Assembly: GCA_019649035.1 (NCBI GenBank)
Contig: BMAT01002250.1
Coordinates: 94,577-115,260 of the forward strand
DNA from: Elysia marginata
Lineage: Eukaryota > Mollusca > Gastropoda > Plakobranchidae
Length of the DNA: 20,684 nucleotides
Reading direction: 5' to 3'
Positions 1-12,900 of this stretch are shown piece after piece; the stretch's first letter is position 1, and each line of letters starts with the position of its first letter. A model generated the notes under the pieces. That model saw only the letters and a program-made list of their open reading frames with translations, made no database searches and was not told the DNA's origin. A program made the position numbers and the translations under genes.

Positions 1-687
1 TCTCATCCATTTTTCCATAGTTGTTGGAAAAATTAGTTTTGAAGACTGTTGTGACTGATTTTATGAGGGCATAAAACATGAATGCATTTAATAAAATCCT
101 TTGCAAGGAAACCGTTTCCTGACAGGTCTTTTTCATTCCCGAAGAAAAAAAATCAACATCTGCTGGATAAAAACAACTTTGAACAATTAAAATTACAGGA
201 AAAAACTGACAGCTTCGACATAAATTCTGTTTCAAAGACAGGTTTTCATTTGAATTTCCTCAGTTTTTTTTTTGCACTAATGCAGTTGGATAATCTAGAA
301 ACAGGAGAAATCTTGGCGCAGTTTCATCTTCTCTGCTTGTACAAATAAGCAACCAATAAAACATCACAAACCCCCTATATGAAAAAACAAAGTTGTGCCA
401 AAGGTGTTCAGTAATGGAGAGCATGATTAGCTGTGTACCAGTATTGCACAAGGAAAGAAAACTTCTCACTACCAACCCCTTTACAATCCTTTTACCACTC
501 AGACTTGATTCAGTAGAGCGGCTTGAACTAAGTCCTGTGAAATTCTGGTTTTACTCCCTTTTTTTCTCTTTACTTTCCCACTGCTGGCTATTCTTGTCTA
601 TAGGACATAATCATATCAGGATCGTTGACAGGCAAGATCTGTGACGAGACTCACCCTGTGTAGTCTCTCCCAGCCTGACCATTCATA
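1..687. other. 3' flank, no gene recognised
   Basis: AT-rich sequence downstream of the myosin gene. Short overlapping ORFs on both strands (82-348, 260-475, 393-644) show no domain pattern and no splice-linked continuation. A plus-strand AATAAA at 355-360 could belong to a convergent gene ending here, but there is no coding sequence to support that. Confidence 0.6.
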
Positions 688-740
688 CACACACACTCTC
701 TCTCTCCCTCGCTCCCTCTCTCTCTCTCTCTCTCCCTCTC

Positions 741-787
<47 letters not shown>
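688..787. repeat. (CT)n microsatellite
   Basis: A short ACACAC lead is followed by a long CT run with CCT interruptions, reading as GA on the minus strand. It lies just beyond the proposed polyadenylation site of the myosin gene. Confidence 0.96.
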
Positions 788-788
<1 letters not shown>

Positions 789-860
789 ATGCTTATTGTT
801 CTTTATGCTAACATAGGAAACCTAAGCACATTCAATCATTCAAGAGCCATGATAACCACT

Positions 861-866
861 TTTATT
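861..866 (-). terminator. Candidate polyadenylation signal AATAAA
   Basis: The plus-strand TTTATT reads AATAAA on the minus strand, about 470 bases after the stop codon. It is the only exact AATAAA I found on the minus strand between the stop and the left end of the window. A T/G-rich minus-strand stretch follows around 810-835. The 3' UTR would then cover roughly 840-1332. Confidence 0.5.
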
Positions 867-1332
867 TGGTCAGTTCCTTTCTTTTTTGTCATGACATTGC
901 TCTCATATTAAGCAAACTCATACCAAATACTACTATTGTAAATATTTTTGAATGTCCTAGCCTAAAGCAATTATAATATATACCCAAAAACATAAAAAAG
1001 AAACTGTACGAGAGGTGAATTTGATGTAAGAACCTTTGACAACAGTAATGTTATATTATCGTACATAAAACAATAGTTATGTTATATTATATAAGTACTG
1101 ATATTTTTAAAAAGCTTGTCAAGGCATTACAAATTTGAAACGACATTGGGTAGGTGTGTTTTAAATATGAAATAAATCTACAAAGAGTGGAAAAAAAGGA
1201 GAATAAATAGGTATTTAGCAAATGAAAGTTGGAGAGAATTTGTTCTTGATTTCAAAGTAATGCTTTGAAAAATACTGCAGAAAAAATCATGAAATTGAGT
1301 TAGTGAATAAAGTAAAATAATGTTGATGATCA

Positions 1333-1491
1333 TCAAAAGTCGCCTAAACTTTGAAAGATTCTATTCTGCCTCTCAAGCTCCTCAATATCAAAGGCTTGAG
1401 ACATACGAGAGCTGACTTCTGTCATGGGTAGCATTAACCGAGCCTGAAGCTCCTCCATGTAATCCTTGATGAGCTGGGCAATCTGAGAGGC
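1333..1491 (-). CDS. Exon 23: last helix of FERM-2, C-terminus and stop
   Basis: Encodes residues 1172-1223 and the TGA stop (1333-1335). ASQIAQLIKDYMEELQARLM is the closing F3 helix, equivalent to the D-L-x-x-Y-I helix that ends myosin tails. About 30 further residues (ending QSLGDF) make a charged tail with no recognised PDZ ligand. Acceptor TGTAG|GCC. Confidence 0.93.
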   Translation of the reverse strand, partial: ASQIAQLIKDYMEELQARLMLPMTEVSSRMSQAFDIEELERQNRIFQSLGDF

Positions 1492-3935
1492 CTACAGTCA
1501 AAACACAGAGAGAGAGAGGAAGAGGGGATGATTAGATTTTTCATTTGCGGTTAATGTAAATCTTTGTCAAATTCATCTAATACATATACATAAAGGTATG
1601 CCTGTGACAAATTCAACCAAAAAAGCAAGGATTTTTTTTACACTTTAAACTTTACTTATTGAGTAGGATAACGACAATTTTCTAATTTTTCTTGACCATC
1701 CAGTATTTACATAACCTGTGTCACCAACAACTGATAAAACCATTCTCTCATTCCTTGAAAAAAATTTTTCATGATTTTATTCTGAGCTTTGGCCAAGATG
1801 GAGGTAGAAGGCCTGTTTCAAGACTCTCTCTAAGAGACAGGAAAATGTATGTGGGTTAAGGGACTCACATAAACTCAACTTCAAAACAAACTGCAATACT
1901 TTTATCACTATACATCATGACTTGAATCATAATTCAATGCCTACCTGATTAGTGTTAAACATGAATTTGATTCCCTTTGCGACATGGCCAATGACAATCA
2001 TAATACTTTTGATGGCGGGGCTGGAATGAACGATCTCAGCATAGCTAAATGATGAGAGGACGTTCTGGAAACAAAATAATTCAAGAATTGAAAAGCCATC
2101 CTTTAAAACAACAAGAAACAGAGAAATAAAGATATGTATGACTTATTTAAGTAAAAAAAAGCTTGAAATAATTAATCTGTACCTTGGTAAGTTTATTAGA
2201 GGCAAGGAAAACATAAGAAAAGAATGAGGTGCATGGCAAGTCTATACAGAATAGCATGATCTCTTTGAGATGATCTAATAATAGGAATTGACAGAGATAT
2301 GGTGGACTATTTCTGTCCTTAATCTGAATTTGCGAAAAAATATGTATTTTTTTAATTATAAAAACTAATATTCTGTACATTTTTATCAGAGCTATTTCTA
2401 GTATAATTACTAAGTCAGTTAAGTTGTCGCAAGATCAGGTTCACAGAAAAGTTAAAGCTATTTCTAGTATAATTACTAAGTCAGTTGAATTGTCGCAAGA
2501 TCATGTTTGACAAAAAAGTTGAAGCTATTTCTATTATAATTACTAAGTCAGTTAAGTTGTCGTAAGATCATGTTTCACAAAAAAGTTCACTTACAAAAGT
2601 GTTCTGCTCCAAAAGGTAGATGCCTTTTTGGTGTACACCGAGCAATAAATGTTTTGGCATGCTTGATGTGTAGGTTTGCTGTGGATAAATCATGGGTGCG
2701 TCTTTTATTTGACCATATCTAAGAATAAGTGCATAAATCTAAGAAATATTTTCTAGGAGGTACTATGAATTAGGCCTACAACTATTTTTATTTTTATTTT
2801 TACTGGAGCACTTGAAATTTGATATGAAGCATTGAAAATTAACCAAGACATAATCACTGAATCTTTGACAGCGGATTTTTTAAGTTTTAGAGACTACTAA
2901 CGCAATATGTGGTTTCTAAAAGACAGGCCTATTTTTTTACTGGGGAGAACACAATTGATCCCAAATCGCTTGACCCCTTACCGAAACCTGAAAGACAGTG
3001 GCACCAAAGAGAGACCATCCCTGCAGCAGCTTGATGAACGACACGATGGCCTGTTGGGGACTCATATCGAGCACAGTCTTATGAGCTGTGCCCACTTCCT
3101 CTGGCCTCACACTGCAACGCTGGTCGCGGGGAAGGATGCGTAAAACAGACCTGTGGCACCGAAGGAGTGAGAAGTTAGATAGGAAGAGATTAGTATTACA
3201 ACTCTTTAACAAGTTCCAATAGATTGACCAAATCCTCTGATGATTGCATTTTTTAAGAGTTTAACAAAACCTCATTTAAAAAAAAAGCCTTATCAAGAGA
3301 TTAATAAAAAAAATTTTTTTAGACCTGGTAACATATTGAGCTATGCTGCATGAGCGAGTGAAAACTTCTGTATAACAAGTTTATTGCAAAAATTATTTAC
3401 AAAAGAATCATGTTTGTTTTCATATGAGTAACAACACATTACAGTTTTTGAATATCCTATAAAAGCAAGCTAAAAAGTATTTTAAAAAACTTGATTGAAA
3501 AAAGTTACAAAGAATATGAAGAAAAACAGTAGAAGCATTCTTTTTTAATATCTTAAAAAATAAACAACATGACTTTCATGACAAAAGATGACCTACGTGT
3601 AGTCTATTTCACCAGCTTTCATGTCCTCAATCTCTGACTGAACTTTCAAGGCACACAGGTGAACCTATGAAACAAAAAAGTTTAGATATTTGAATATACC
3701 CTCCAGACAAATTTTACATGTATTTGTAGTGTTATTGGAGAAACACATTAAGACATGTATGTAGCTTGAACATGATGATAATTACAATCAAAGACGAACT
3801 ATGCAGATATGAATAGGAGTACAAATATTCAAAACATACATTGTAATTAGACTTGGAGAATAGTGGAATTAAAAGTTTCTTGTAAAGACACACACACACT
3901 CTCTCTCTCGCCCCTCCCTCTCTTTGTCTGTCTGC

Positions 3936-3970
<35 letters not shown>

Positions 3971-6900
3971 CCTCATCTCATCTTCTCTCAACATTTTCTT
4001 TATCAAGCTACATACAAAGGGAAACCCCATTATTTGAACATTCAGAAGATATGAATGAAGACAGAGGATTAATTTCTTAGCTACTTCTTTTTTTCTACCG
4101 CTATTAATAACACCTTCCTATTTCACCCTAACTTTGCAGACAGACAAAAATAAAACTTTTCCATGGTCTATAGACACCTCAGTGTGGATTTTGAGCAAAC
4201 AACTTTGTGCAGTGATAGTTTAAGATGGACCTTTCAGTTTCAGGCTTTGGCGAAGTGAGAAACAGAAGGAAAACTTTCTACATGCGGCAAAATATGCTTC
4301 AAATGAAGAATATTGGACTCCATTAACTTGGAATTAAAAGATCAAATCTATCGCAGCAAAAGAGAACAAAAAACCCCTCACATTTAGGGAACTTTGAATC
4401 ACAAGAATTTTAAATTAGCAAGCTTTGATTTTAGAGATTTTCACTATATCCTTATTTCTTCTTAATCTTTATCTTAATCTCCCTACCTTTTTTCTAACTC
4501 ATGCCACACATTCATGGATGATTATTTAAATAAACACTAAGACCTAAAAAACTTAAAGCTCCTCAAATTTAGAAACTAGACCTTAAAAAGCTTCCCAGTT
4601 TAAGAAGCCAAAATTAGTTCTAAACTTTAACCAGACAACAGGGCTACATCCATTGTAAAATTCATTCACCGGACATTAAAACTTATATAGATATCTAGAA
4701 ACATCACAACATGAGTCTTGTTGCAGAATTTCAACATTTAAAAATACATACATTGTTTGAAAGTTCCTTCAAAGCTTTCTAAGACAGTGAAAACATTTTA
4801 AAATCTTGTATTTCACCTGAATTACAATATATTGTGTTTAGACGCTAAACATATTGTTGAGTTGAGTCAGAGAAGTTCTTTTATAAGAATATATTTTTTA
4901 ATTTCTCTTGAGCGTATGTAAGAGTGTGAAACAAATGATAAAAATGAGTGTGTGGACTCACAGCCTCCTTATGAGTGATAGGCACTCTTTGTTCAAACAC
5001 GTCCTGGATCAGTTGATTGAAAAGCAGGTCACACTCCACCGGGTCACTCGTGTTCACATAAGGCTCAATGAAGAGGCGTTTCTGGACAAGATATATAAGA
5101 GCAACAAAAATAAAAACTGCAGTCAAATGTAAATAATTCAATCCTAATTAATTTTCTTTAAATCGCTCACTTCAAACGACATTCAAATTACTGGTTTTAT
5201 TATTGTTTTCTAGTATATAATTCAAATTTTGTTCCCGAAGGGTTCAAAGTATTCCAAATGGACTATATCTATACTTGCTAGCTTCTAGTTTCACCAATAA
5301 ACTGATTATAGTTCACTTAAAAAATAAAGACTGTAAATTTTCCTTAAATTGCCAATAGTTTGTGGAAAGATATATACCTTTTTTTGTAGATAGAAGTTAT
5401 TGAGAATAAGAATAAAATGGACCTTTTAGAAATAGAATATTTATACATGTTTCCCTCGCTTCACTCTGGCATTAAATGAACACACGTTCATAAACGATGA
5501 AAGATCCTGTCAATAAGCTAGAGTGATGCACTGTTTTATGCTGCTCATTTGCGTGTTTAGAAAATATACTGGTTGGCAATGGCTTACTGGAGCAACCTGT
5601 ACTTCGCACAACATAAAAACAATCTCCACCCTTTAATGATTTTCAAAAATTTCCACAAATGGCCTTTTACCTTTTGAGTCGCACAAACAAAAATTAAGCA
5701 CTGCTATAGAAAATATGTGAATGACAGAAAATGAACCTTTCTGTTTAACCAATATAAACATTTTTTCTTTTACCTTAAAGACGAGTTTGAGATCTCTGAC
5801 TGCTCCGCTTCTCGACAGCCTCTCCCACTTGCTGACGGTGTCAGACAGGCGCTCATCATGCGTCATAGCCCGTTCTTGGAAAAAGTATGTTGATGAAGTT
5901 ATCAGCAAAAAACTTTTCCAAGCTTCTCATATTTTTTATGCAAAGAACTGTATTCAGTTGAAAAATATTCATCTTGGTCATTTAAGTTCTTTTGAGATTA
6001 ATTTTTATGAAAGGAAATAAGTCAATAGTATCTTAAAAGTGAAAAACTTTCAAATTATGAAGACAGTAAACATATAATATGTATCCAAGTAACAGTCAGT
6101 TGAAGAGATCTTTTAAAAAAGCCTGTTACATGCTCATTTAAAAAAAATTATGCTCTTTCAAAAGATTTATTAATTCAATGAAGAAAAAGCTAGTGAATAA
6201 ATAAGGGAGCTGTTTCTAATTCAGTATACCTGATGTCCCCATTATTTCGTAAATAGCAAAACACTCTGCATCTGATCTCATCCCAATCTTTGTTTTCACC
6301 GTTCTGATCACCTAGGATGACAAAGTAAATGCACAAATACACATCTATTCGTTACCTCAAGAGGTTTTTTAAGAGTTCATTAAAAGAATTAACGTCATTC
6401 TGAAATCTCTCGATTGTAAGTTAGTTTTTTTAAAAATAATGTCCATTTCAGAATTTTGACTTTTTTCTTTGATTTATTTTGTCTTTTGTTCTTTACTATG
6501 TAAGCAATAACAGTAGTGTAAGTTACAGACATATAAACTTAAGTATCAACAGACCCCTAACGAAATTGGATTTTAACTTCTAGTAATACTTTTACACAAT
6601 CTCTTGTTATAAAGAGTCACCTAGTTTTAAAAAAATGTTACAAAATTTCAACAGAGACAACAACCGTGTTTACCTCTCCACAAGTGGCGGATGAGTCAAA
6701 CTCAATGACTCTCTGCTCCCCGTTAAGGAAGAAAACCTTTTGTGTTATGGGTTTCCTGGAAAAGAGGTTGACACCGGCATTTAATGACATAAGCATAGTA
6801 TGATATACAATGACTCTGATAAATTTTTGGACAATTGATGTATTTGCTTTAGCTGGATCTTGCATTGAAACATTATTGTTTTAATTGTGCAGAAATTAGT

Positions 6901-9900
6901 TCACTTTATCTATTGTTGAAAAAACCTTATGCGACCTCATTGAATAGATGCAAGTTTTAACTTCTCTACTGCTTTATTTGTGATGAAAATAGAATTTCAT
7001 GCATTAGGATTCAGAATGAGTAAAACTCATATGTTGGACCAAAAAAAAAACAACAGCAACATTTTACTTATTTGTTCTTTTTTTCTGTAACTTCAATGGA
7101 AATATTATAACAAAATATTGAGGATAAAATGCTACAAAATAAACTTTTCAAAGAAAAAAGTTATTAGTAAGGAAAATTGGGTAAAAAAAGAGCCTAAATT
7201 TAAAAATGATGTAAGTGAAATTGTTAAAACAGTGAGCTAAAACGCTGTGAGTACTAGTGTGCACTTTACCTCTGGATAATGGATTGGATCTCAGTTATTG
7301 AGGGAGCAAACTTCCTCCTCCTTTTTTCTATTGTTCTTGTCAGGCACTGGAGGAAAGAAAGTTATTTGTTTCGCATTAATCATTTATAAACATACTGAAA
7401 AATGTTATAATAAAAAAAAAATAATTTGTATTAACATCTTTTTTCAAAAATGCAATTATGGGGACTAAAACTAGTTTGTTCTTTAATTTGATGTTGTAAA
7501 GAACAGGTTTTAAAAATGCTTCAAATTTGTTAGGATTTGACTGTCCTATACCAGGTTTCTTATGCAAGGCTCATTTGCTAACACAAACTCAGACTATTAT
7601 AAATCACTGAAAATAACTTTTTTGTTACCTAAGTCCTTTACAGCACAAACATATATGGGTTGTAAAGATTTATTTTGAACCTACATTTTTTTTTAGTATG
7701 AAACTGCCATCCCCCGTTCTTTAATCAATAGTTTAGATGAAGTTAAGAGAAAATAGTTATACAACGGCAGCAACAATTTTTAAAAAGCTTTCAGCTCACC
7801 TTCAGAGCAAAGCGCGCAAACATTCCCTCTTCCGTCGTAGCATCAAGAGAACACTTTTTGAGGTGGCACTGGACATACTTTTGCACTCTGGAGTTTGCTG
7901 GTGCCAGGGTGCTGACTGTCACTGCCATCAGTTGCCAGTTGCGACAGTTCACGCTGCTGTTGGGATCTGATCATAAAAATAGGAATCATAACGTCATTGG
8001 TCATTGACTAGGGATCAAAATAGAAAAACTTTTTAAGTACAGACATGAAGCCTCAACTTGTGGCCATTCCTTAATAGATGTTACAATAGATGGAAAACAA
8101 AATCAGGAAAACCATGCATATGGACGTGCTACATTTTTTTTTTATTATTTATTGTTTTGAACAAAAAGTTACTGTAATTTAAGAAATAAAATCCAGTTCC
8201 AAAAGGCTCTTAAAACCATTATATATCAATTCATTATCTATTTATGCAAATGTAAAACAAACGTTTTAATTTTCTCTGTAACAACTTTGGCTCTTCCCAG
8301 CAGTTCTTATATATGCAAAGTAAGATATTTGAATGCAGGAATAAATTAAATGATTGTCTTTGTAAGGATATTTTGATGATATTCTGTATAATTCATATTC
8401 TACCATCGTACAAGAAATCAATTAGAATGGCTGAACCCCATAGCCTTGATCAACCTGTACCATCCAAATTACAGGAGATAACACAAGTTCAATCCTCAGA
8501 ATAAAAGTACTTGCATCTTATGGGTCTTTACAGAATTCAATCAGGCATTTGCAACTGTAACTGTAAGCCAATTGTAGCAAATATATTGGAAGTTGCATGT
8601 AAGCTCAAACTTAATTTGAATTAAAAAAACTGTGGAGGGCAAAGATTTCAGCACAGACTGGAGGGAGATAGTGTCTTACTATAGATGGAAAGACATGTCA
8701 ATTTTTTGGCTCTCTCAAAGCAGAAGGATCAACGCAAATCACTGATGCTTCATCGTAAAGAAAATGAATTAACTAATTATAAGTCTGAGTTCATATTTCG
8801 TAATAATTTTTTAAGTGTCAATATCTAAGATAATGTTCCTTTACGTCAGTGTGGTGGCTATTACCGTCCTCAATGAGACGGGTAATGTTTTCCACTTTCT
8901 GAGTTCTGACGTGAGAAACTATGTACATGGAGAACATGGTAACTGACTTGTGTTGTGAATATTATATGAATACAAACATTACAATGAAGGGGTGTTATGA
9001 TCATGTGCTGGGGAGGTTAAGACTTCTTCATTTACATACAAACTTCCATTAAATTTTATCAGTTTTATTTTTTTTCCAAGTATGAAAGTATTATGCTATA
9101 AAATCCTTGAAAAAAGAGGAAAGGATGGAAAAGTGGAAAAAAATATCAAATAAACTAGGACAGGTGTTAAGCAGAAGAGTTGACACAAAAATTCTTGAGA
9201 TGGGAAAAGATAGGAGAAATATTGTTTTCAAGAAAAAAGTTGAAACCGTTTTTTTTTTCAATTTCATTTTTGCGAGACTTAGCTCTGAGCCAAAGGAGCA
9301 AACATCCATGCATAGTCTTTAAATAGAATTGTATGAGGATCTTTTCTCCTAACCCAATATAGCATATTTACCAATTGCATAGACAAGGCATTGGGCAAAA
9401 ACTATGAGAAGGCGTCTAAAGCTATCTTAGATAATTATAACGGGTAATGATAAGCTATCATGACAGTAAAAGAGTATTGACAGTATTATAAGCACAAAAG
9501 GCAAAGGTGCAAAACAAATGTTGAGAATCTCTTGGAAGCCTTTCTGTAGCTAATGATAAAAATTTTAAGAGCTTAGAATTTCCTTCATTTTCAAATCTTT
9601 CTCATTAAAATTTTGAAAAATTCTTTTAAACGTTCACAAAAATACAGTCTATTATTTAAAGAAAACGAATGTAAGTTATAGATTTAAATGTAATACTACG
9701 TGTCGCACATAAAGAAAATCTTTTCTCATGAAATGTGTTTTACCGTTACTAAAATCTCAATGGTATTTCATTGAAAATTAGGTCTAGGGGTAGACACTTC
9801 ATTCAAACAAGTAAAATAAGCAGGAAATAAACGGGCTTGGAAGCAAGCAATGAGCCAAAGACATGAAGAATATTTAGAAAACAAAAAGAAATAACCAATT

Positions 9901-12900
9901 TCCCCCAATTCAACCCACTGCCATAGAAACTAAGAAAGGTTAAAAAGTTAGTAGTAAAAGAGATAAGTTTGTATATAAAGCTGTAGTCACAGAAGTGTAA
10001 CTAAACTTACGTGGCCTTGCGTTGTGTTTATTATCTGTCCTGGCCAATAAACAATAATCACATTAAGAATGCAAGCATGCAAGCTACACAGACATGCTAA
10101 TAATAACATATTTACAAGAACCAAAAGTTAAACATATATATTAACAATTACATAAAATGCAATTATAAAAGAATCAAATAAAATAATGTGTTTATTGTTT
10201 ACAAAAAAAAAAATCAACAACACCAAATAAAAAAGAGCACGAAACACATATTGTTAAATACTTTAAGCAAAAAATACATAATTTTACAGGCACATGTACA
10301 CAATAAAGCATTGGGTTTTTTGTGCTGTAACTTATACCGAATATGTTTGGTGGATCAAAACAAATAAACATGCTTTTTACAAATAAAAAAGAAATAAAAT
10401 GTAAAAAACGACATTGATGTCAGAACAGCCCTGAAATGCAGAATGAGCACTCTTGGTCTTTGAACCCTTGGCTTATTGCTTAGAGTGGACTCATACAATC
10501 AACTATGCATAAGTCGATTTTCAGTTTTTCTTTTGCGTTCCATACGGACAAGTATAAAATAATAAAGAAATACATCCGAATAGATCGATTTTTTCACCTA
10601 AGCTAATGTTATATTGGTTATGTCCCCTGGAGATCAGCTTCAGCATATTTGATTGTAATTAATTCACACATGTAATGAGACACCAAAACAGCAATACACG
10701 GCTCTATCAGCCACCCCCCCCCTTCCTTTCCAATCTCTGTACGCCTCCGTATCTTACCAGGGTGGTCTGTGGTTTGTTTGACCAACTGTAGATAGAACTC
10801 ATTACAGATAAAGTCGCTCTCCAGGCAGCGCTGCATCAAGTTCTGCACCAGACTTGTCCTCTCTGGGTCGCCAGCTTCCTCTGTGAATGATTTGTGGAAG
10901 AAAAGTTTATTACAAAACTAAAGATAACTAATGCTTATATAATTAGACAGCCTATAAATAAGCGCTTGAGGATAAAAACTAACAGAGATATAGAATACTG
11001 AAATTTCTATAGACACGAAAAACGCAACAAACTCTAAATATTTTGAAACCACGGACTATTGAGAAAATTAAGTATTGAAGCAATGCAAGTGATATTTAGT
11101 TTTAGTGGACGGCTATTAACATAATTAAAATGGATATAAATCTATAACCTATAGTGATAGTATTGTCATTAACGTAATAAAAATCAATTTGTACGACAAC
11201 CGCCATTATTATCACATAAGCTATTAGCTTTAAGTTTTATGACAAGGCACTTAAGAAGACACCTCATTTAGAATAAAATGTACTTTTTTTCAAACAAAAA
11301 GAAAAGAAAAGAACAACAAACCTGATTCTTCAATGCCAGCAAACACCAGGATCAAGGTAAACATCTTCACTGCTGCATCCTCCAGGCTTGGATCATGTAT
11401 GACAGTCAGCGACTGTCTGATGGCTGACTTGCTGTACGACCAGTAGTCCAGGCTGAAGCTTGTGCTGCTGTCGCTGCTGGACAGGCTGCGTAACTTGTCA
11501 AGCTTTGATTTCGTTAGCCTAAAAACAAACAAAAAAAAACAAAAAACAAACAAGAAAAGTCAAAATACAGGTCAAATCTTTTGAAAGTTTTTAAAGGTCT
11601 AGTTACAAAGGTAAATGGTGAAAAACAAAAATGTATACTAGCCTCAAATACTTGACCCGCAGTATAAAAGACTACAACACACAACTTTGAGGAAACATTT
11701 ACATGGTTGTGATATTTATGTTTCTTTTTTTGTATGGTAAAATTCTACTGCTTAATATCTTCACATTTTTACTGGCAAGCCTTAAAAATCAATGTGAGTG
11801 ATATTTCTGGTTTCTTCTATGAGATAAATTTATAACAGTTTATGTATCCTTATTTTAATTGACAAGCCTTAAAATCATTGTTCTGTCTACCTTTTAATCT
11901 TCATATATTATAACATAAACGTACCGTCTCAGAGTGTTTTTGAGGAAGCCAGAACCTGACTCCTGAGCAGGTCGCTGTAGCAATCGGCACTCAGACAAAG
12001 CTTTTCTGCAACGAACAAGGTCCTCATAAAGTTTCAGCTTATCCTCATCCGACATCTTCATTTTCTTCAATCCTTCACTTTCAGCCTTCATCCATGAGGC
12101 ATGTGTTGGAGAGTAAGAAGCAATTAGATGGCCCACGTCATCTTTCTGGGCACACTCGAATACGAATGTCTTCTGAGCCAGGCCGGCCTGGGCTGCTGAA
12201 AACAGCTCTAGCGTAATGTAATTCTCATTGGCATCCATCTGAATGGACTCAATCTCATTAAAGCGGAAATCATGGATGACAGACTTGTCTTTAGCTCGGA
12301 CAAACTTGACACCATCCATGTTGACAGCCAGCAGGGAATCGCTGGTGTGGGACCACATACCTTTGTGCATGATGGGGAAAAGGGTGCAGCCGTAGAGAGA
12401 GAACTGTTTCACGCACGTCAGGTACCAAACCTTCGCTTCCAGCTCACTTTTGTCACCTCCATAGTGCTGGGAAAGTCAAAATTTAACGCGACATGTATGT
12501 GTTAAAAAAAGACAACAGCAAAAACCTAGTGTTATTGATGTAAAAGAGAGGGAAAAGAATTTTATTTCAGTCTGTTTTCTCAAACATCATTATTCTTAAC
12601 ATTTCTTATAATTTCTTAATCTTGCTATAAACACCACTTTCAACTAGACTTCAATTCAGTTTGGAGTGAAGTATTTAACAATTGGATAGAGTACAAAAGG
12701 AAAGCCCAACAAAATCACAGCCTTTAAAATCTGAAAAGCGAAATCACTGCTTAGGCCCAACTTTATGCTGGGTGCCTTTAAAGTTTAAGATATCAAATGT
12801 TTATTGCACAATATAGAATTGCATTACGTGCGAACAAAAATGTCAGTAGTTTTTGTCAATTACATGTATGAAAATAAAGAAAAAAACCTCTTTATATTGA

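Noticed and set aside
355-360. Plus-strand AATAAA, possible end of a convergent gene
   Set aside because: No coding sequence on the plus strand leads to it, and the hexamer is common in AT-rich DNA.
2391-2587. Possible CRISPR-like array
   Set aside because: There are three whole-unit tandem copies with no variable spacers, in a eukaryotic intron: an ordinary minisatellite.
2907-3143. Plus-strand ORF over exon 20
   Set aside because: Antisense shadow of the FERM-2 exon; the minus frame carries the conserved LFG motif.
3306-3320. A8T7 run as a possible hairpin or terminator
   Set aside because: Simple AT homopolymers of this kind are frequent across the introns and have no supporting context.
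9091-9322. Opposed ORFs on both strands in intron 12
   Set aside because: They are low-complexity Lys/Phe-rich and mutually antisense. The intron joins cleanly without them.
11770-11880. Two copies of an AAGCCTTAAAA(A)TCA motif about 95 bp apart in intron 10
   Set aside because: The match is only about 15 bases in AT-rich sequence and is not convincing as a duplication.
12272-12505. Plus-strand ORF overlapping exon 10
   Set aside because: It is the antisense shadow of a well-supported FERM F3 exon and has no domain pattern.
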